Assembly (NCBI GenBank): GCA_947561585.1
Contig: CANNZV010001179.1
Location: forward strand, 124,001 to 188,000
Reading direction: 5' to 3'
DNA from: Caprella mutica
Lineage: Eukaryota > Arthropoda > Malacostraca > Amphipoda > Caprellidae
Length of the DNA stretch: 64,000 bases
This document shows positions 35,341 through 47,174 of the stretch, piece by piece. Position 1 is the first letter of the stretch; every line of letters begins with the position of its first letter. Under the pieces are notes generated by a model. The model was not told the DNA's origin and did not search any database. It saw only the letters and a program-made list of their open reading frames with translations. The position numbers and the translations under genes were made by a program.

Positions 35341-36117
35341 ATACATCATAGTAGGACAGAGAGGTGTAGAGACGAAGCATAGGCAATGCATCCAAATATG
35401 TTAAAAAGATTTACAGTGAAAGTCCTGTCGTGAATCGCAGCAAAGCTTATTGTGTACCTCAGTATACATAAGATTACTGCGAGTTTTGCCAATTCGAAAC
35501 ATGTGCAAAACACGATACATTTTTCAATATATGTGATATAACTTTCTCTTATTCCATGCAATTTCTTATATTGATTAAATTTTATAATTGCGGGAAAAAT
35601 TCCTGTTTTTAATTTGCTGCAAACCTCATGAAAGTAAATGTTGGTTTAAGAATGCTCCTTATTATTCCTAATTTGTATTCATATAATATACTCTTACATA
35701 ATATTTTTAGGTTTTTGAATGAGGGAAACTTATAGTAAAAGAAAGATATTCATTTCTGATATTAATTCTAAGCAAAAATTTAAATTTCAAATATCTCTCT
35801 ACCACTTCGATCATGGACTGACTTCGTGGTGGAACGACTTCGCAGCGTTGGAGTTACTCTTAAAATCCTCGTTTTATATTTAAAAACTCGTTTTCCATTT
35901 AAAAAACTCGTTCTCTATTTAAAAACTCGTTTTCTATTGTCTGTAGCCCTATTTTATCATGAAGAAAAACATTTTATTTTGTCCTTTTCTACTATATTTC
36001 AAATAGGTTATAGCCCATCCCTTTAAAACACATATACACTACAGAAGTATTCCCATTTAAAAAGAAACTCTTAGATTAATGTTCTCAGTTTTGTAGCAAA
36101 AAGTATTCAAATCAGGT
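35341..36117. other. AT-rich spacer with a small 22-bp repeat
   Basis: Bases about 35868-35940 carry four degenerate copies of aaaactcgttttctattta. Nothing else recognised. Confidence 0.6.
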
Positions 36118-36676
36118 GGCTCTAGTATAACTTGCCGCCTGGAAATTTGCCGCCAGACAATTGACCGTACGGACAACTCGCCGCCAGGACATATTGCCAT
36201 CATGAGAACTCGTCCCGTTATTTAAATATGTTTTACCGGCGTATACACTATTTACATAAACTATATTTTAATAAATTTAAACAAGGATTTATTTCTATAG
36301 GCCTAAAACTGACGTAAAACAGTAGTTGACCGATTTCTTCATTCAATATATTTGTTTCTTTGGTTGTCATTTTTTCTGTTAGAATATTTCAGGTCGCAAA
36401 AATAGTAATTAAATACAAGTTAAATGGTAATTAAATAAAAGTTACTGGATGAAGCAGTCAGAAAGGAAAGTGACTCCTTGAACAAATGCAAGCTCGAGGA
36501 AGCAGAAAAGCTATTCAGTGAATGCCGTTACTCAATAACAAAGGAACTATACGAAGATAGTAATTAACACCGGTGGCTTTATCCACGATTAAAAGAGAAA
36601 AATGAAGAGGTGATAGTAAATGTAACCTATTATTTTGCACTGACGTACTAGTCTTAAACTAAAATATTTTTTAAAA
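36118..36676. mobile_element. Word-armed element E2, truncated, abutting the 32-bp array
   Basis: Starts ggctctagtataacttgccgcc, a decayed version of the E1 terminus, with four or five phrases of the form cgccgccaggacaa. The core (36230-36650) aligns with E1 over its length (ctgacgtaaaacagtagttgac, tgactccttgaacaaa, gaagaggtgatagtaaatg). A plus-strand stretch reads EAVRKESDSLNKCKLEEAEK, then LFSECRYS and later EKNEEVIVNVT. It loses its right arm at the start of the 32-bp minisatellite. Confidence 0.75.
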
Positions 36677-36947
36677 AGTCACTGTGATGATGTACTATCA
36701 GAGAAAAGAGTCACTGTGATGATGTACTATCAGAGGAAAGAGTCACTGTGATGATGTACTATCAGAGAAAAGAGTCACTGTGATGATGTAATATCTGAGA
36801 AAAGAGTCACTGTGATTATGTACTATCAGAGAAAAGAGTCACTGTGATGATGTACTATCAGAGAGAAGAGTCACTGTGATGATGTATTATCAGAGAAAAG
36901 AGTCACTGTGATGATGTAATATCTGAGAAAAGAGTCACTGTGATGAT

Positions 36948-37126
36948 CAGGGTTGGGACAATATGCTCTAAAAACTATATATCCCAAAAATATTATAGAC
37001 GTAGAGAATTAAAGAGTATTGAATGGTTCTACACCAGCGGTATATAGTATTCGATACCATTTCATTTCGTTCCGTCTATGATAATTTCGGGATCTATAGT
37101 TCTTAGAGCATATTGTCTCAGCCCTA
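36948..37126. mobile_element. hAT-like MITE, 179 bp, TSD GTGATGAT
   Basis: Flanked by GTGATGAT at 36940-36947 and 37127-37134. Terminal inverted repeats of ~54 bp begin CAGGGTTGGGACAATATGCT on the left and TAGGGCTGAGACAATATGCT on the right. Noncoding. The CAGGG end and 8-bp target fit hAT; because the target lies in a tandem array, the duplication is formally ambiguous with array sequence. Confidence 0.85.
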
Positions 37127-37235
37127 GTGATGATGTACTATCAGAGAAAAGTGTCACTGTGATGATGTAATATTTGAGAAAAGAGTCACTGTGATGATGT
37201 ACTATCAGAGAAAAGAGTCACTGTAATGATGTACT

Positions 37236-37570
37236 TGTTGAAATTTTAGTTTAATTGTATTACACACTCTTTATATGTTTAATGTCAACTTCCTGTGAGA
37301 CTAGCTCAGCTATATTAATTACCTATTGTTTAACAAACAATGTATTACTTTTATGAGAAACGGACTTAAGGTAAGTCCATTACAATTTCCGGTGAGTGTT
37401 AAATATCACCACAGGTCAATTCTTTAGCCAGTCGGTTCTTTACATTACTCAGTGAGAGATGTGTTCCACTCATCTCTCCAATAGACTTCTATATGTATAA
37501 CATATTACTCTTTAAATAAACTCTATGTCTTAACGTTGTTAACCCACTGTAATTTAACCTAATTCTAACA
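37236..37570 (+). repeat. Copia 5' LTR
   Basis: Starts TGTTGAAATTTTAG and ends CTAACA, giving TG...CA ends. Contains the tctttaaataaactctatg stretch that could serve as promoter or polyadenylation region. Compared with the 3' LTR it lacks three bases near 37372 (aaggtaagtcc versus aaggtttaaagtcc). Confidence 0.95.
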
Positions 37571-37585
37571 GGTTATGGGCCCAGT
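37571..37585 (+). promoter_or_regulatory. Primer binding site for a half initiator-Met tRNA
   Basis: GGTTATGGGCCCAG directly follows the 5' LTR. It is the exact complement of the metazoan initiator Met tRNA anticodon arm (CTGGGCCCATAACC, approximately positions 27-40), not of its 3' CCA end. Drosophila copia is known to prime from a 5' half-tRNA cut in this arm, so the same mechanism is inferred here. Confidence 0.85.
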
Positions 37586-38069
37586 GAACGATAAGAGTTT
37601 ATAAATCAAATTATGTTTAAACAATTTAGAAGTTTATTATAGTAATCAATAAAAACGAATTGCAGTGAAAAAATGTTAAACTAAATTAAACATATACGCA
37701 CGAACGTTTGTGTAAGCATATCATGTTAACGAGCTATTGAGGTCGATTATACTGACTGCTCTAGCGAAATGTACTTGTTTTTATAGTATAATTATTTATT
37801 ATTTGTGCGGAAGAAGTGTCAAGAGAGGTCACAAATTACCTTTAAATCTGTGACCTTATCCTTTGGTAAACAGTCTTTCAACAAAAGGTTCTTGCGAACT
37901 AAGACTTGTGTTGCTGTTCCAATTGAATATTAATAATTATATTCAGTGAAGTTATTCTTATGAATTAGAATAATTTTAAAACATCTATTCAGTTAAACAG
38001 TAAATCAATTTAACTGCTTTGTTTGTTTATGTTTGTTAAGTATTGAATGATAATAAATACTTTGAAAAC

Positions 38070-38729
38070 ATGTCTTCAAATAAGTTACCGGGGATTGTTC
38101 CCATAGACGGAAATAATTACCCCACATGGAGGGTACAAATGAAGATGTATCTCTTAAGAGAGAAACTGATGGATTTTGCTGATGGATCTAAATCAGTTCC
38201 AATAGATTCCGCTTCAACTGAGGTTAAAGCTGCCTATGCTAATAACAAGAATAAAGCTCTGGCAGATATAGTACTATCTATTTCACCGGATCAATTGTAC
38301 TTAGTTGGACAACCCACGGATCCACACGCTGTCTGGACCACCCTTCAAGAAACGTTTCAGAAAAACACGTGGGCGAACAAATTTCGTCTGAAGAAGAAGC
38401 TTTACAACTTAAAATTGAAGTCTCCCGAACTACTCAACTCCCATTTGAAAGAACTAACTGAAGTTTTTCAAGAGCTTGCCTTGTTAAATCAAGTGAACAG
38501 TGAAGAGGATAAAGTTATTTGTCTCCTATCATCACTACCAGAGCCGTTTGAAGTGCTTGTTACCGCACTTGAAGCACAGACAGACATCCCTATCTGGATT
38601 ACCTTAGCTGACACACTCCGGAGAGAAGCTGAAAAGTTGAGTATTAAATCCAATGATGCTTTGGCATTATCAAATACTCAGATTGTTGCTGCAGTAAATA
38701 AACAGTCAATCAAGTGCCACTTTTGTTAA
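38070..38729 (+). pseudogene. Copia gag, ending in a stop inside the zinc knuckle
   Basis: The ATG at 38070 begins MSSNKLPGIVPIDGNN; the frame is open upstream to 38043 without an ATG. The sequence shows the usual Copia Gag features: YPTWRVQMKMYL, VWTTLQETFQ, KLYNLKLKS and LLSSLPEPFEVLV (UBN2/Gag-copia domain). Gag would form the capsid. The C-terminal CCHC knuckle begins CHFC and is then cut by TAA at 38727-38729, with KLGHVKKDC following in the same frame, so the finger is split exactly between its second Cys and its His. Confidence 0.9.
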
Positions 38730-40388
38730 AAATTGGGACACGTGAAGAAAGACTGCTTTAAATTTAAACGGTATTCTCAAACTAACAGAACTCAAAACCA
38801 GCCAAATGGTGTAAATGTAAGTCATATAGAACTTAATCACACAATGTATGCTAATGATATCGCTCTTTGTAACAAATATGCCGACAGTAATATTTGGATA
38901 ATAGATTCAGGCTCTTCATCACACATGAGTGGTGATAAAAATTTATGTAAAGATTTTGCAAATATTAGCAAACCTATCAATGTTAAAGTAGGTAATGGAG
39001 ATGTTTTGCAAGCTATTTCACTAGGAAATGTTTCTGTTATTGTGAATATACCAGGTGGTGGAAGTAGAAAATGTACAATAAATGATGTACTTTATGTGCC
39101 GAATCTAGCTTTTAATCTACTAACAGTGTCAAAAATGACAAGTAATAATAAATCTATTATTTTTGAAAATGATAAATGTAAAATATTGAACGAAAATAAA
39201 GAGTTAATTGCTGAGGCTCACTGTGTTGGTCAACTCTATTATCTAAATACTTTAGTAAATAAAGCTGCAGTAACTGTTGATCAAAATAAAGTAAACCTTC
39301 TATGGCATAGAAGGCTCGGTCATATAGGTAATGATAACTTGACTAAAATGATCCGAACTAAATCAGTAAATGGTCTGGATAGTAAATTAAAAGCTATAGA
39401 AGGTCTGTGTGAACACTGCTGTAATGGGAAAATGCATAAAATACCTTTTTCTACAAGCATTAAGAAAAATTGTAAACCTCTTGATTTAATCCACACAGAT
39501 GTCTGTGGGAAAATTACTCCCACTTCCAGGGGTAATAATTCATATTTTCTGACCTTTATTGATCATGCTACTAGATACTCCTGGATATATGTTATTGCCC
39601 ATAAGAGTGATGTGTTTCAGAAGTTTTTGGAATGGAAAGCTATGGTTGAAAATATTTACGAAAGGAAAATTAAAACCTTGCAGTCAGATAATGGAGGAGA
39701 ATATACCTCAAATAAGTTTGAATTATATTTACGAAATGAAGGTATAATTCACCAGAAATCTATTCCTAAAACTCCTGAACAAAATGGGTTAGCTGAAAGA
39801 TTTAATAGAACTATTATGGAAAAAGTTAGATGTATGTTATCTGATTCAGGAATTGATAAGGAATTCTGGGGTGAAGCACTATATACTGCAAATTATCTAA
39901 ATAATAGATGCATTAATTCATTTTTAGTAAATAAAACTCCATATGAAGCTTTAAATCTTAGAAAACCTAAAGTTAGTCATGTAAAAGTTTTTGGATGCAC
40001 TGGGTATGCGCATATTTCTCGAGATGAACGATCAAAATTAGAAAATAAAGCTACCAAATGTCTGTTTCTTGGCTATGGCACAGTTACTAAAGGGTATAAG
40101 ATGTATGATGTTGAATCTAAAAGAATCTTCTTTTCCAGGAATGTAACCTTTGATGAATCAGTTTCATCTAAGATTGAGAACCCTCAACTGATTGAGACTC
40201 CTACCTCTCCACTGGTGTTCCCTTCAGAAGATTCAGAACCTGCTGGGCCTGAGAACCAAACTCCTGACAATAATCCTCAAATAATCCTCCCTGATGCGCA
40301 ACCTGTACAAGCTATCAGTCCTGATGAGGATCTTAGACGATCGTCTAGAATTCGTCGAGCTCCTATTAGATACGGTAGTTGGGATTAA
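38730..40388 (+). pseudogene. Copia protease and integrase section of the polyprotein
   Basis: In the same frame as gag, with no own ATG at the start. Protease: IIDSGSSSHMSG (about 38899-38934) with the aspartic DSG triad. Integrase: zinc-binding HHCC region (LLWHRRLGHIGNDN ... CEHCCNGK), then the catalytic core with D in LIHTDVCGK, D in LQSDNGGEY and E in GLAERFNRT, all present. A GKTP-like GAG_pre/integrase tail and a Ser/Pro-rich linker (PTSPLVFPSEDSE) follow. The linker leads to RRSSRIRRAP, the usual junction before reverse transcriptase. Stops at 40386 and 40404 interrupt here. Confidence 0.93.
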
Positions 40389-40406
40389 AGCCATGATCAA
40401 TTTTAG

Positions 40407-41951
40407 GTGGAGGGTTTATTAGTAAATGGGAATATCAATATCGAGCCTAGGTCGGTATCTGAGGCTCTTAATAGCGGTTCTGAATCCTCTAAATGGAAAC
40501 ATGCCATGGAGAGGGAATTAAATGCTTTTGAGAAACATAAAGTTTTTGAACTCGTAAAACCTACCTCAGACTTAAACATAATTAAATCTAAATTGGTGTT
40601 TAAAAGGAAAAAGGGATCTGATGGTAGAGTGGTTTCATATAAAGCTAGATTAGTCGCTCAGGGTTTTTTACAGAGACCTGGAATCGACTATGATGAAATT
40701 TTTGCTCCTGTAGTGAGATTTGAATCGGTGCGAACCATGTTATCTTTAGCAGCTAAACAAAAATTATTCGTACATCACTTGGATGTCAATTCTGTTTTTT
40801 TGAATGGGGATCTTAAAGAAAATGTTTATATTAGACAGCCTCCTGGCTATGCTATTCCAGGAGAAGAAGATTTAAAACAATCACCCAAATGTTGGAATGA
40901 TGCTTTGGATGCATATCTTAAATCCTTTGGATTTATTCAGTCCTCTTGTGACTCATGTATATATGTTAAAGTAATCAATAACTCTCCATGCTTCATTTCT
41001 GTGTATGTAGATGATATTATTGTAGCATGTAAGAACTATGATGACCTGACTAAAATCAAGACTGATTTAAGTGCTAAATTTGAGATGAAAGACTTAGGAA
41101 AATTATCCTATTCCTTAGGCATAAAAGTCGTACAAGACGAAAATAAAATAGCATTAAATCAATCTTCATTTGTCAACGAGTTATTAGATAGATTTGAATT
41201 CAATAATTGTAAACCAGTATTAACTCCTGCTGATGTTAATTCTCATTTGGAACCAACTACTGATGATTGTGAACTAGTAGATAAAACTAAATATCAGTCA
41301 GCTGTAGGTGCCTTACTGTATCTATCTACGAAAACTAGACCGGACATAACTTATGCAGTTGGAAATGTCTCTAAATTTTGTTCCAATCCAAACACTAAGC
41401 ACTGGTCTGCAATTAAGAGAATATTTAGATACCTAAAGGGCACACCTGATCTTGGCATTACATATGGTAATGAAGATTCTGAGTTGATAGGTTATTCTGA
41501 TGCCGACTGGGCAGGTAACAGAGTTGATAGGAAAAGTACTTCTGGCCAATGCTTTATGTTAAATAATTCCATTATTTCTTGGCGCTCTGTGAAACAGTCA
41601 TGTGTTGCTTTATCAACGGCTGAAGCTGAATATGTTTCCCTCTCTGGTGCCTCCCAAGAAGCTGTATTTCTAAATAAATTACTATTAGATCTTAAAGTAC
41701 CTAATAAGAATCCTATAGTTTTGTTTGAGGATAATCAGTCAGCTATTTGTATTGCTAAAAATGCTAAAAATCATCCTAGATCGAAACACATTGATATTAA
41801 ATTTCATTACATTAGAGATCTTGTTGCTTCAAACACAATTAAACTTGTGTATTGCCCCAGTGAAACTATGCTTGCTGACATATTCACTAAACCGTTGCCT
41901 ACTGATAGATTTACCAAATTAGTTGAATTATTAGGCATGAAAAATATATAA
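40407..41951 (+). pseudogene. Copia reverse transcriptase and RNase H section
   Basis: In frame with the preceding part after two stops. Reverse transcriptase: FKRKKGSDGRVVSYKARLVA, PVVRFESVRTML, motif A HHLDVNSVFLNGDL, then YIRQPPGYAI. The conserved segment normally lying between the GEED- and LKQSPK-like blocks (about ten residues containing the KSLYG-type motif) is absent near 40870-40880, an in-frame deletion. YVDD is at 41004-41015. RNase H: YSDADWAG, RKSTSGQCFML, STAEAEYVSLS, EDNQSAICIAKN and RSKHIDIKFHYIR. The frame ends at TAA 41949-41951, just before the polypurine tract. Confidence 0.95.
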
Positions 41952-41959
41952 TGTCGTGT

Positions 41960-41968
41960 GAGGAGGAG
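41960..41968 (+). promoter_or_regulatory. Copia polypurine tract
   Basis: GAGGAGGAG immediately precedes the 3' LTR. This is the expected position for the plus-strand DNA primer. Confidence 0.8.
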
Positions 41969-42306
41969 TGATGAAATTTTAGTTTAATTGTATTACACAC
42001 TCTTTATATGTTTAATGTCAACTTCATGTGAGACTAGCTCTGCTATATTAATTACCTATTGTTTAACAAACAATGTATTACTTTTATGAGAAACGGACTT
42101 AAGGTTTAAAGTCCATTACAATTTCCGGTGAGTGTTGAATATCACCACAGGTCAATTCTTTAGCCAGTCAGTTCTTTACATTACTCAGTGAGAGATGTGT
42201 TCCACTCATATCTCCAATAGACTTCTATATGTATAACATATTACTCTTTAAATAAACTCTATGTCTTAACGTTGTTAACCCACTGTAATTTAACCTAATT
42301 CTAACA
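41969..42306 (+). repeat. Copia 3' LTR
   Basis: Starts TGATGAAATTTTAG and ends CTAACA, followed by the target duplication GTACT at 42307-42311. It is 98% identical to the 5' LTR by eye. Confidence 0.95.
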
Positions 42307-43312
42307 GTACTATCAGAGGAAAGAGTCACTGTTATGATGTACTATCAGAGAAAAGAGCCACTGTTATGATGTTCTATCAGAGTAAAGAGTCACTGTGACA
42401 AATGTACTATCAGAGAAAAGAGCCACTGTTATGATGTACTATCAGAGAAAAGAGTCGCTGTGATGATGTACTATCAGACAAAAGAGTCACAGTGATGATG
42501 TACTATCAGAGAAAAGACTCACTGTGATGATGTACTATCAGAGAAAAGAGTCACTGTGATGATGTGCTATCAGAGAAAAAAATCACTGTGATGATGTACT
42601 ATCAGAGGGAAGAGTCACTGTGATGATGTAATATCTGAGAAAAGAGTCACAGTGATGATGTACTATCAGAGAAAAGACTCACTGTGATGTTGTACTATCA
42701 GAGGAAAGAGTCACTGTGATGATGTACTATCAGAGAAAAGAGTCACTGTGATGATGTGCTATCAGAGAAAAGAATCACTGTGATGATGTACTATCAGAGG
42801 GAAGAGTCACTGTGATGATGTAATATCTGAGAAAAGAGTCACTGTGATGATGTACTATCAGAGAAAAGAGCCACTGTTATGATGTACTATCAGAGAAAAG
42901 AGTCGCTGTGATGATGTACTATCAGACAAAAGAGTCATTGTGATGATGTACTATCAGAAAAAAGAGTCACTGTGATGATGTACTATCAGAAAAAAGAGTC
43001 ACTGTGATGATGTACTATCAGAGAAAAGAGTCACTGTGATGATGTACTATCAGAGAAAAGAGTCACTGAGATGATGTACTATCAGAGAAAAGAGTCACTG
43101 TGATGATGTACTATCAGAGAAAAGAGTCACTGTGATGATGTACTATCAGAGAAAAGAGTCACTGTGATGATGTACTATCAGAGAAAAGAGTCACTGTGAT
43201 GATTTACTATCAGAGAAAAGAGTCACTGTGATGATGCCACTAATTTCACAAATAACGGGTTTTCAAATTTTTTATCATCAAATCTTATAATGTTGTCATC
43301 GTAAACCTTGAC

Positions 43313-43612
43313 CAGGAGTGGGGAAAGACAGAAATCAGTGCTCTTTTGGCACTGAGAGTAGCACTCGTGAACAGGATAAAAACGTTTTTTTTTCTTTCAA
43401 AGAATATTTAGAATTTTCAGCCATCACGGCTTTATAAATTACAAGAATAATTTATGCACAAGACGATGTTAAATCTGATACCAATATTTTGTGCAAAATA
43501 TGTACCATTGTACGTAACTCAATAAAATCTACCACCTCAATTTAATTACACAGTATCCCATGGAATTTGAAAAAAAAAGAAAAAAAATCGTCACTGCAAA
43601 ATACCACTCCTG
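43313..43612. mobile_element. hAT-like nonautonomous element, 300 bp
   Basis: Termini CAGGAGTGGGGAA and inverse (CAGGAGTGGTATT). Eight-base flanks ACCTTGAC (43305-43312) and ATCTTGAC (43613-43620) differ at one base. CAG-GTGG ends and 8-bp targets fit hAT. The segment at about 43340-43450, on the minus strand, is homologous to 45660-45790. Confidence 0.75.
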
Positions 43613-43620
43613 ATCTTGAC

Positions 43621-46600
43621 CATTACTTAAATATTTACAAGCATAATAATAATATAGTTTATTGAAGATATTTACCAGTTCGATGACGAAGATATATACA
43701 TTTTTAAATTGAAACCAATATATACATACAACTAATACTAACAAGCCCATTATAGTAGCTAGAAGCTATTCAATTAGTAAAGTTTCATTGTGGAAAAAAT
43801 CATTGCAGATACACATTGCTTTTACTGGACCTTTATAATTCAGAGTTCATATATAGTTATATACGTAGGTTGAATCAGTTGAACGTAGGTAGTTAGGTTG
43901 AAAATGTTTAAACCAACATTTCCAATTGTTTTATATATAAACTGTATAGATTTATCCCAAGTTTGGGGTATTAGCGACTGCATTTTTTAGCTTCGAACTT
44001 GGCTGTCTGTTACACGAATCTCTTGAATACTTCTTCATTGGAAGTGATGACTTGAAATTCAGATATTTCAAATTTTTCTTAAAATATCAGTCGTCTCATT
44101 TCACCAAACTAAATAAAGTTAGATATAAAATGGATAGAAGTTTCGCCTGCCAGTAACAGATATAGAAATTTTGCTCCTTTTCAATGGAATAATGAGCCCG
44201 AGCTTCATCAACAATTTTAATCAAAAGTTTTGGAAACAAGCGGTTGTTAAAAACGGTTGAAAGATAAATAAAGCGAGCTAACTTAGACTTCGTAATTTGA
44301 ATATTTTTTCGTCTATTTGTGATGCCTTATAATAATGTGGCGGGAATTTATTTAAATAAATCCAGTAAAAATGAAATGAACGAATAATATTTTAGCAATG
44401 GTTATCACTGTAACTTCAAATCAAATTAAACGAAATAATTGAATTTTGACGGTGGGTGTTTTAAGAATTTCTAAAATAATGAAACTCGTGATTTCAAGAA
44501 AATGATTTTAATAATTACCACGAGGCATCGCGACTATTGTGAAGGTTTGATTCCTTGAATTTATGTGAGTTTGTTGAAAATTTACATTGATCATAATAAA
44601 GAAATACATTACTTTTTTTAAATTTCGTATATTGTATTACAAACATAATATATATAAAAAAATATTTTTTTTGTGGTAATTTAACCTATTGTATAAATGT
44701 CGTATTATATAATATTTATATGTTGTAACTATTAACAATATCATTATATATCAATAAATTATATATCAATATATAATTGCAGATAAGCAATGAATTCTAA
44801 TTTCAATAACTGGGTAGCTATTAATATATTTTTTTATAAATACCTTATGCAAATATGGGTTGAAATTTGACTGGCAGAATTTGACTTTCGGACACACTGT
44901 AATTGAATGATTGATATTATATTTAATATCCATTTACATGGTATAATATAATGTTTATATAATCCGATTTATTTTTCTCAAGCTGGTTAATATACTTTTA
45001 ATAAAATATGATCATTGAATTAGTGAATATATTTCATAATATGCAATTTTATCAATACGGCTAGCCGTATGTAATGTGTATCTCCTATAGTATTGAAAAT
45101 GATTGGAATGTACCAAAAAAAAGCTCATTGTTACATTGATTGGTTATAATATCTAAATTCATAATTCTCTAAATTCATATTTCTTTGAATTTTTTTCACT
45201 CTAGATATATATTTCTTTAAATTTATATCAGGGAATTATATTGTAATATATACAAATACTTCAATATTTCAAAGGTGGAAAATTATGTTCAGTTCTTGAA
45301 ATTTATAAATAATAATCAATATTTATCTTCTATTTCAATTGTTATCCAGGTTCAGGTATCATGATACAAATTAGAATAGAAATTAAATAATATATATTTT
45401 CTTATGTGACTTAATATTTTGATCCAATCAATAACTTTGAACATATGCCCAACTGCAAATAACAGAAGAAACAAACATTACTGTTTTACAATGTAAAACA
45501 ATTTTATAAATCACAAAATAGCTATTGATTACCTATACTGAGTGAGAGATAAGCATTTGCGATTGAATTAAAAATGTTCAATTAATTCACTATTTTTATC
45601 TTTAATGACGAAGCATGAACTAATTCTGGCAACAAACATTAGAATACTGTATAAAAGGGGTTTGTGCGAAGGCAGCAAGAGTAGCACTGGTGCCGAGGAG
45701 TGAATCGGTGCTTTATTTTCTTTCAAAGGAAATGTAGAATGCATATCTATGACTGCTTTATAAATTCCAATGACAATATAGAAGGGAATGGTCAAGGAAT
45801 TGAAGATAAGTGTAGTTGTCATGTCCATGATAATCAATTTTTTTAAAGCTAATTATTGTTCATTAGGTAGGGAATCTTCTTACTGTAATTCCGCTGCAGT
45901 TCCGGTACAGTCAATTTATGCTTTAAATCATTTTATTGAGTGTGTTGGTTGGACTTTATTCATGTTTTCAAGTGTGTTAAAGCAACTATGACGTGGTGTG
46001 TCACCAAACATTAGTTAATTCTATACATTTTATGAATTGATTGAACTAACAATGAGAATTAAAAGTTACTTTTTAATTAATGTTGCCGTTGTCAAATATG
46101 TCTACGTCCAGTGTTATTTTCATATTAGAGGAGTATCACGTTACGGCACACATACCACGTGAAGACAAGTTTCTTTTTGCAATGTAGCAACCGCCCTACA
46201 AATATCTTATAAAGATCAAAATCAGGGGAAAAAAAGTACAGCAGTTACTTTTTTCAAACTCTAATGTATAATATTTTACCTACGCCAATTTAACCAAATA
46301 ATAATATTATAATTCAAAATTGAATGGAAACTTTAACTTATAATCAGAATGATTACTTCCATAGGAAAAATAAATTTTGATACTAAATATATGAATTACC
46401 TAGCGGCCAGGATCATTTTCATGAATGAAATATACGAAGTTTGGGTATTTGGTTTGATTAATATTGGGATTAATATCGTTTACACTTACTCTCTCTGATT
46501 GCCTGTCGATAACTATCAAATAGAACTAGTAGACCAGTACAATAAATGTAATGATAAATCGAAAAATCACTCGATTGGTTAACCAATGTTTTCCTTCTTT

Positions 46601-47174
46601 GGACCAGAGTTGTTGTTGGCAACCTTTGGAACAATGTCGTTTTCAACTACTGTTATTCCAGTGTCGCTTACTTAACATTGACCCAGTGTATAATAAAACA
46701 GGCCTGCCAATGCCCGATCGTGCCTTTACTTTGCTAACGTCTACTGACGTTGGGCCATTAGTGCAATGTTATCAGAATGAGTCATGATTTGATAATAAAA
46801 CGGGGCCTGTCTATATTGTAGTATTGGATAATTTACTGAACACTTATAGGGTATTAGACAATTTGATATTAAATGAAAATGAAAATAATTTTACTAACTT
46901 ATCATAAATTAATTCTGACTATTGAAATCTAAAAACTCATTAACTAATGGGAATATCAAACAAAATATTTATAATATATTTTCTTTCGGGGAAATTGTCA
47001 AATATTAATTGGCTGCTTGACCCACTTAATGATGACCAAATTTTATTTACTATATCCAATTTATAGGTTATGAAATGCAATTAATGAGCATATAGAATTT
47101 ATTTAATTTTCTTTATAACATATGCTAAAAATAACCTCCAAACATTCAAGAGAAAATTGCAATCGCCGACTTAC
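43621..47174. other. AT-rich intergenic DNA with a duplicated segment
   Basis: No gene established. On the minus strand, 45640-45800 matches about 100 bases of the hAT-like element at 43313 (aatttataaagc(c/a)gt, ctttgaaagaaaa, (c/a)gtgctactct). It is probably another copy or the source of that segment. The 89-codon minus frame at 45568-45837 lies across it. The plus frame at 46551-46787 has no recognisable features. Confidence 0.5.

Larger units (their letters stand above)
37236..42306 (+). mobile_element. Copia LTR retrotransposon, 5.07 kb, TSD GTACT
   Basis: Two LTRs (335 and 338 bp) flank an internal region in the order gag, protease, integrase, reverse transcriptase, RNase H, the order that defines Copia/Ty1. 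Target duplication GTACT lies at 37231-37235 and 42307-42311, inside the 32-bp minisatellite. The LTRs differ at about seven positions plus one 3-base indel (~2%), so insertion is fairly recent. All coding lies in one frame (38070-41951) broken by stops at 38727 (TAA), 40386 (TAA) and 40404 (TAG), and the reverse transcriptase has lost a short block. The copy is defective. Confidence 0.97.
36677..43236 (+). repeat. 32-bp minisatellite, interrupted by a MITE and a Copia element
   Basis: The unit is 32 bp and contains gagtcactgtgatgatgtac then tatcagagaaaa. It is present at 36677-36947, 37127-37235 and 42307-43236, about 40 units in all. Variants such as taatatctgag, gccactgttatgatg and gtgctatcag recur in runs, indicating block amplification. 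The two insertions split what was one array. The same unit occurs inverted at 51343-52496. Confidence 0.97.

Noticed and set aside
34929..35382. SSTLM-repeat (minus) and VEDIR-repeat (plus) frames
   Set aside because: Both strands of the same 15-bp minisatellite are open; this is an artefact.
45568..45837. 89-codon minus frame as a small membrane protein
   Set aside because: It overlaps a repeat segment shared with a hAT-like element and shows no conserved start or splice signals.
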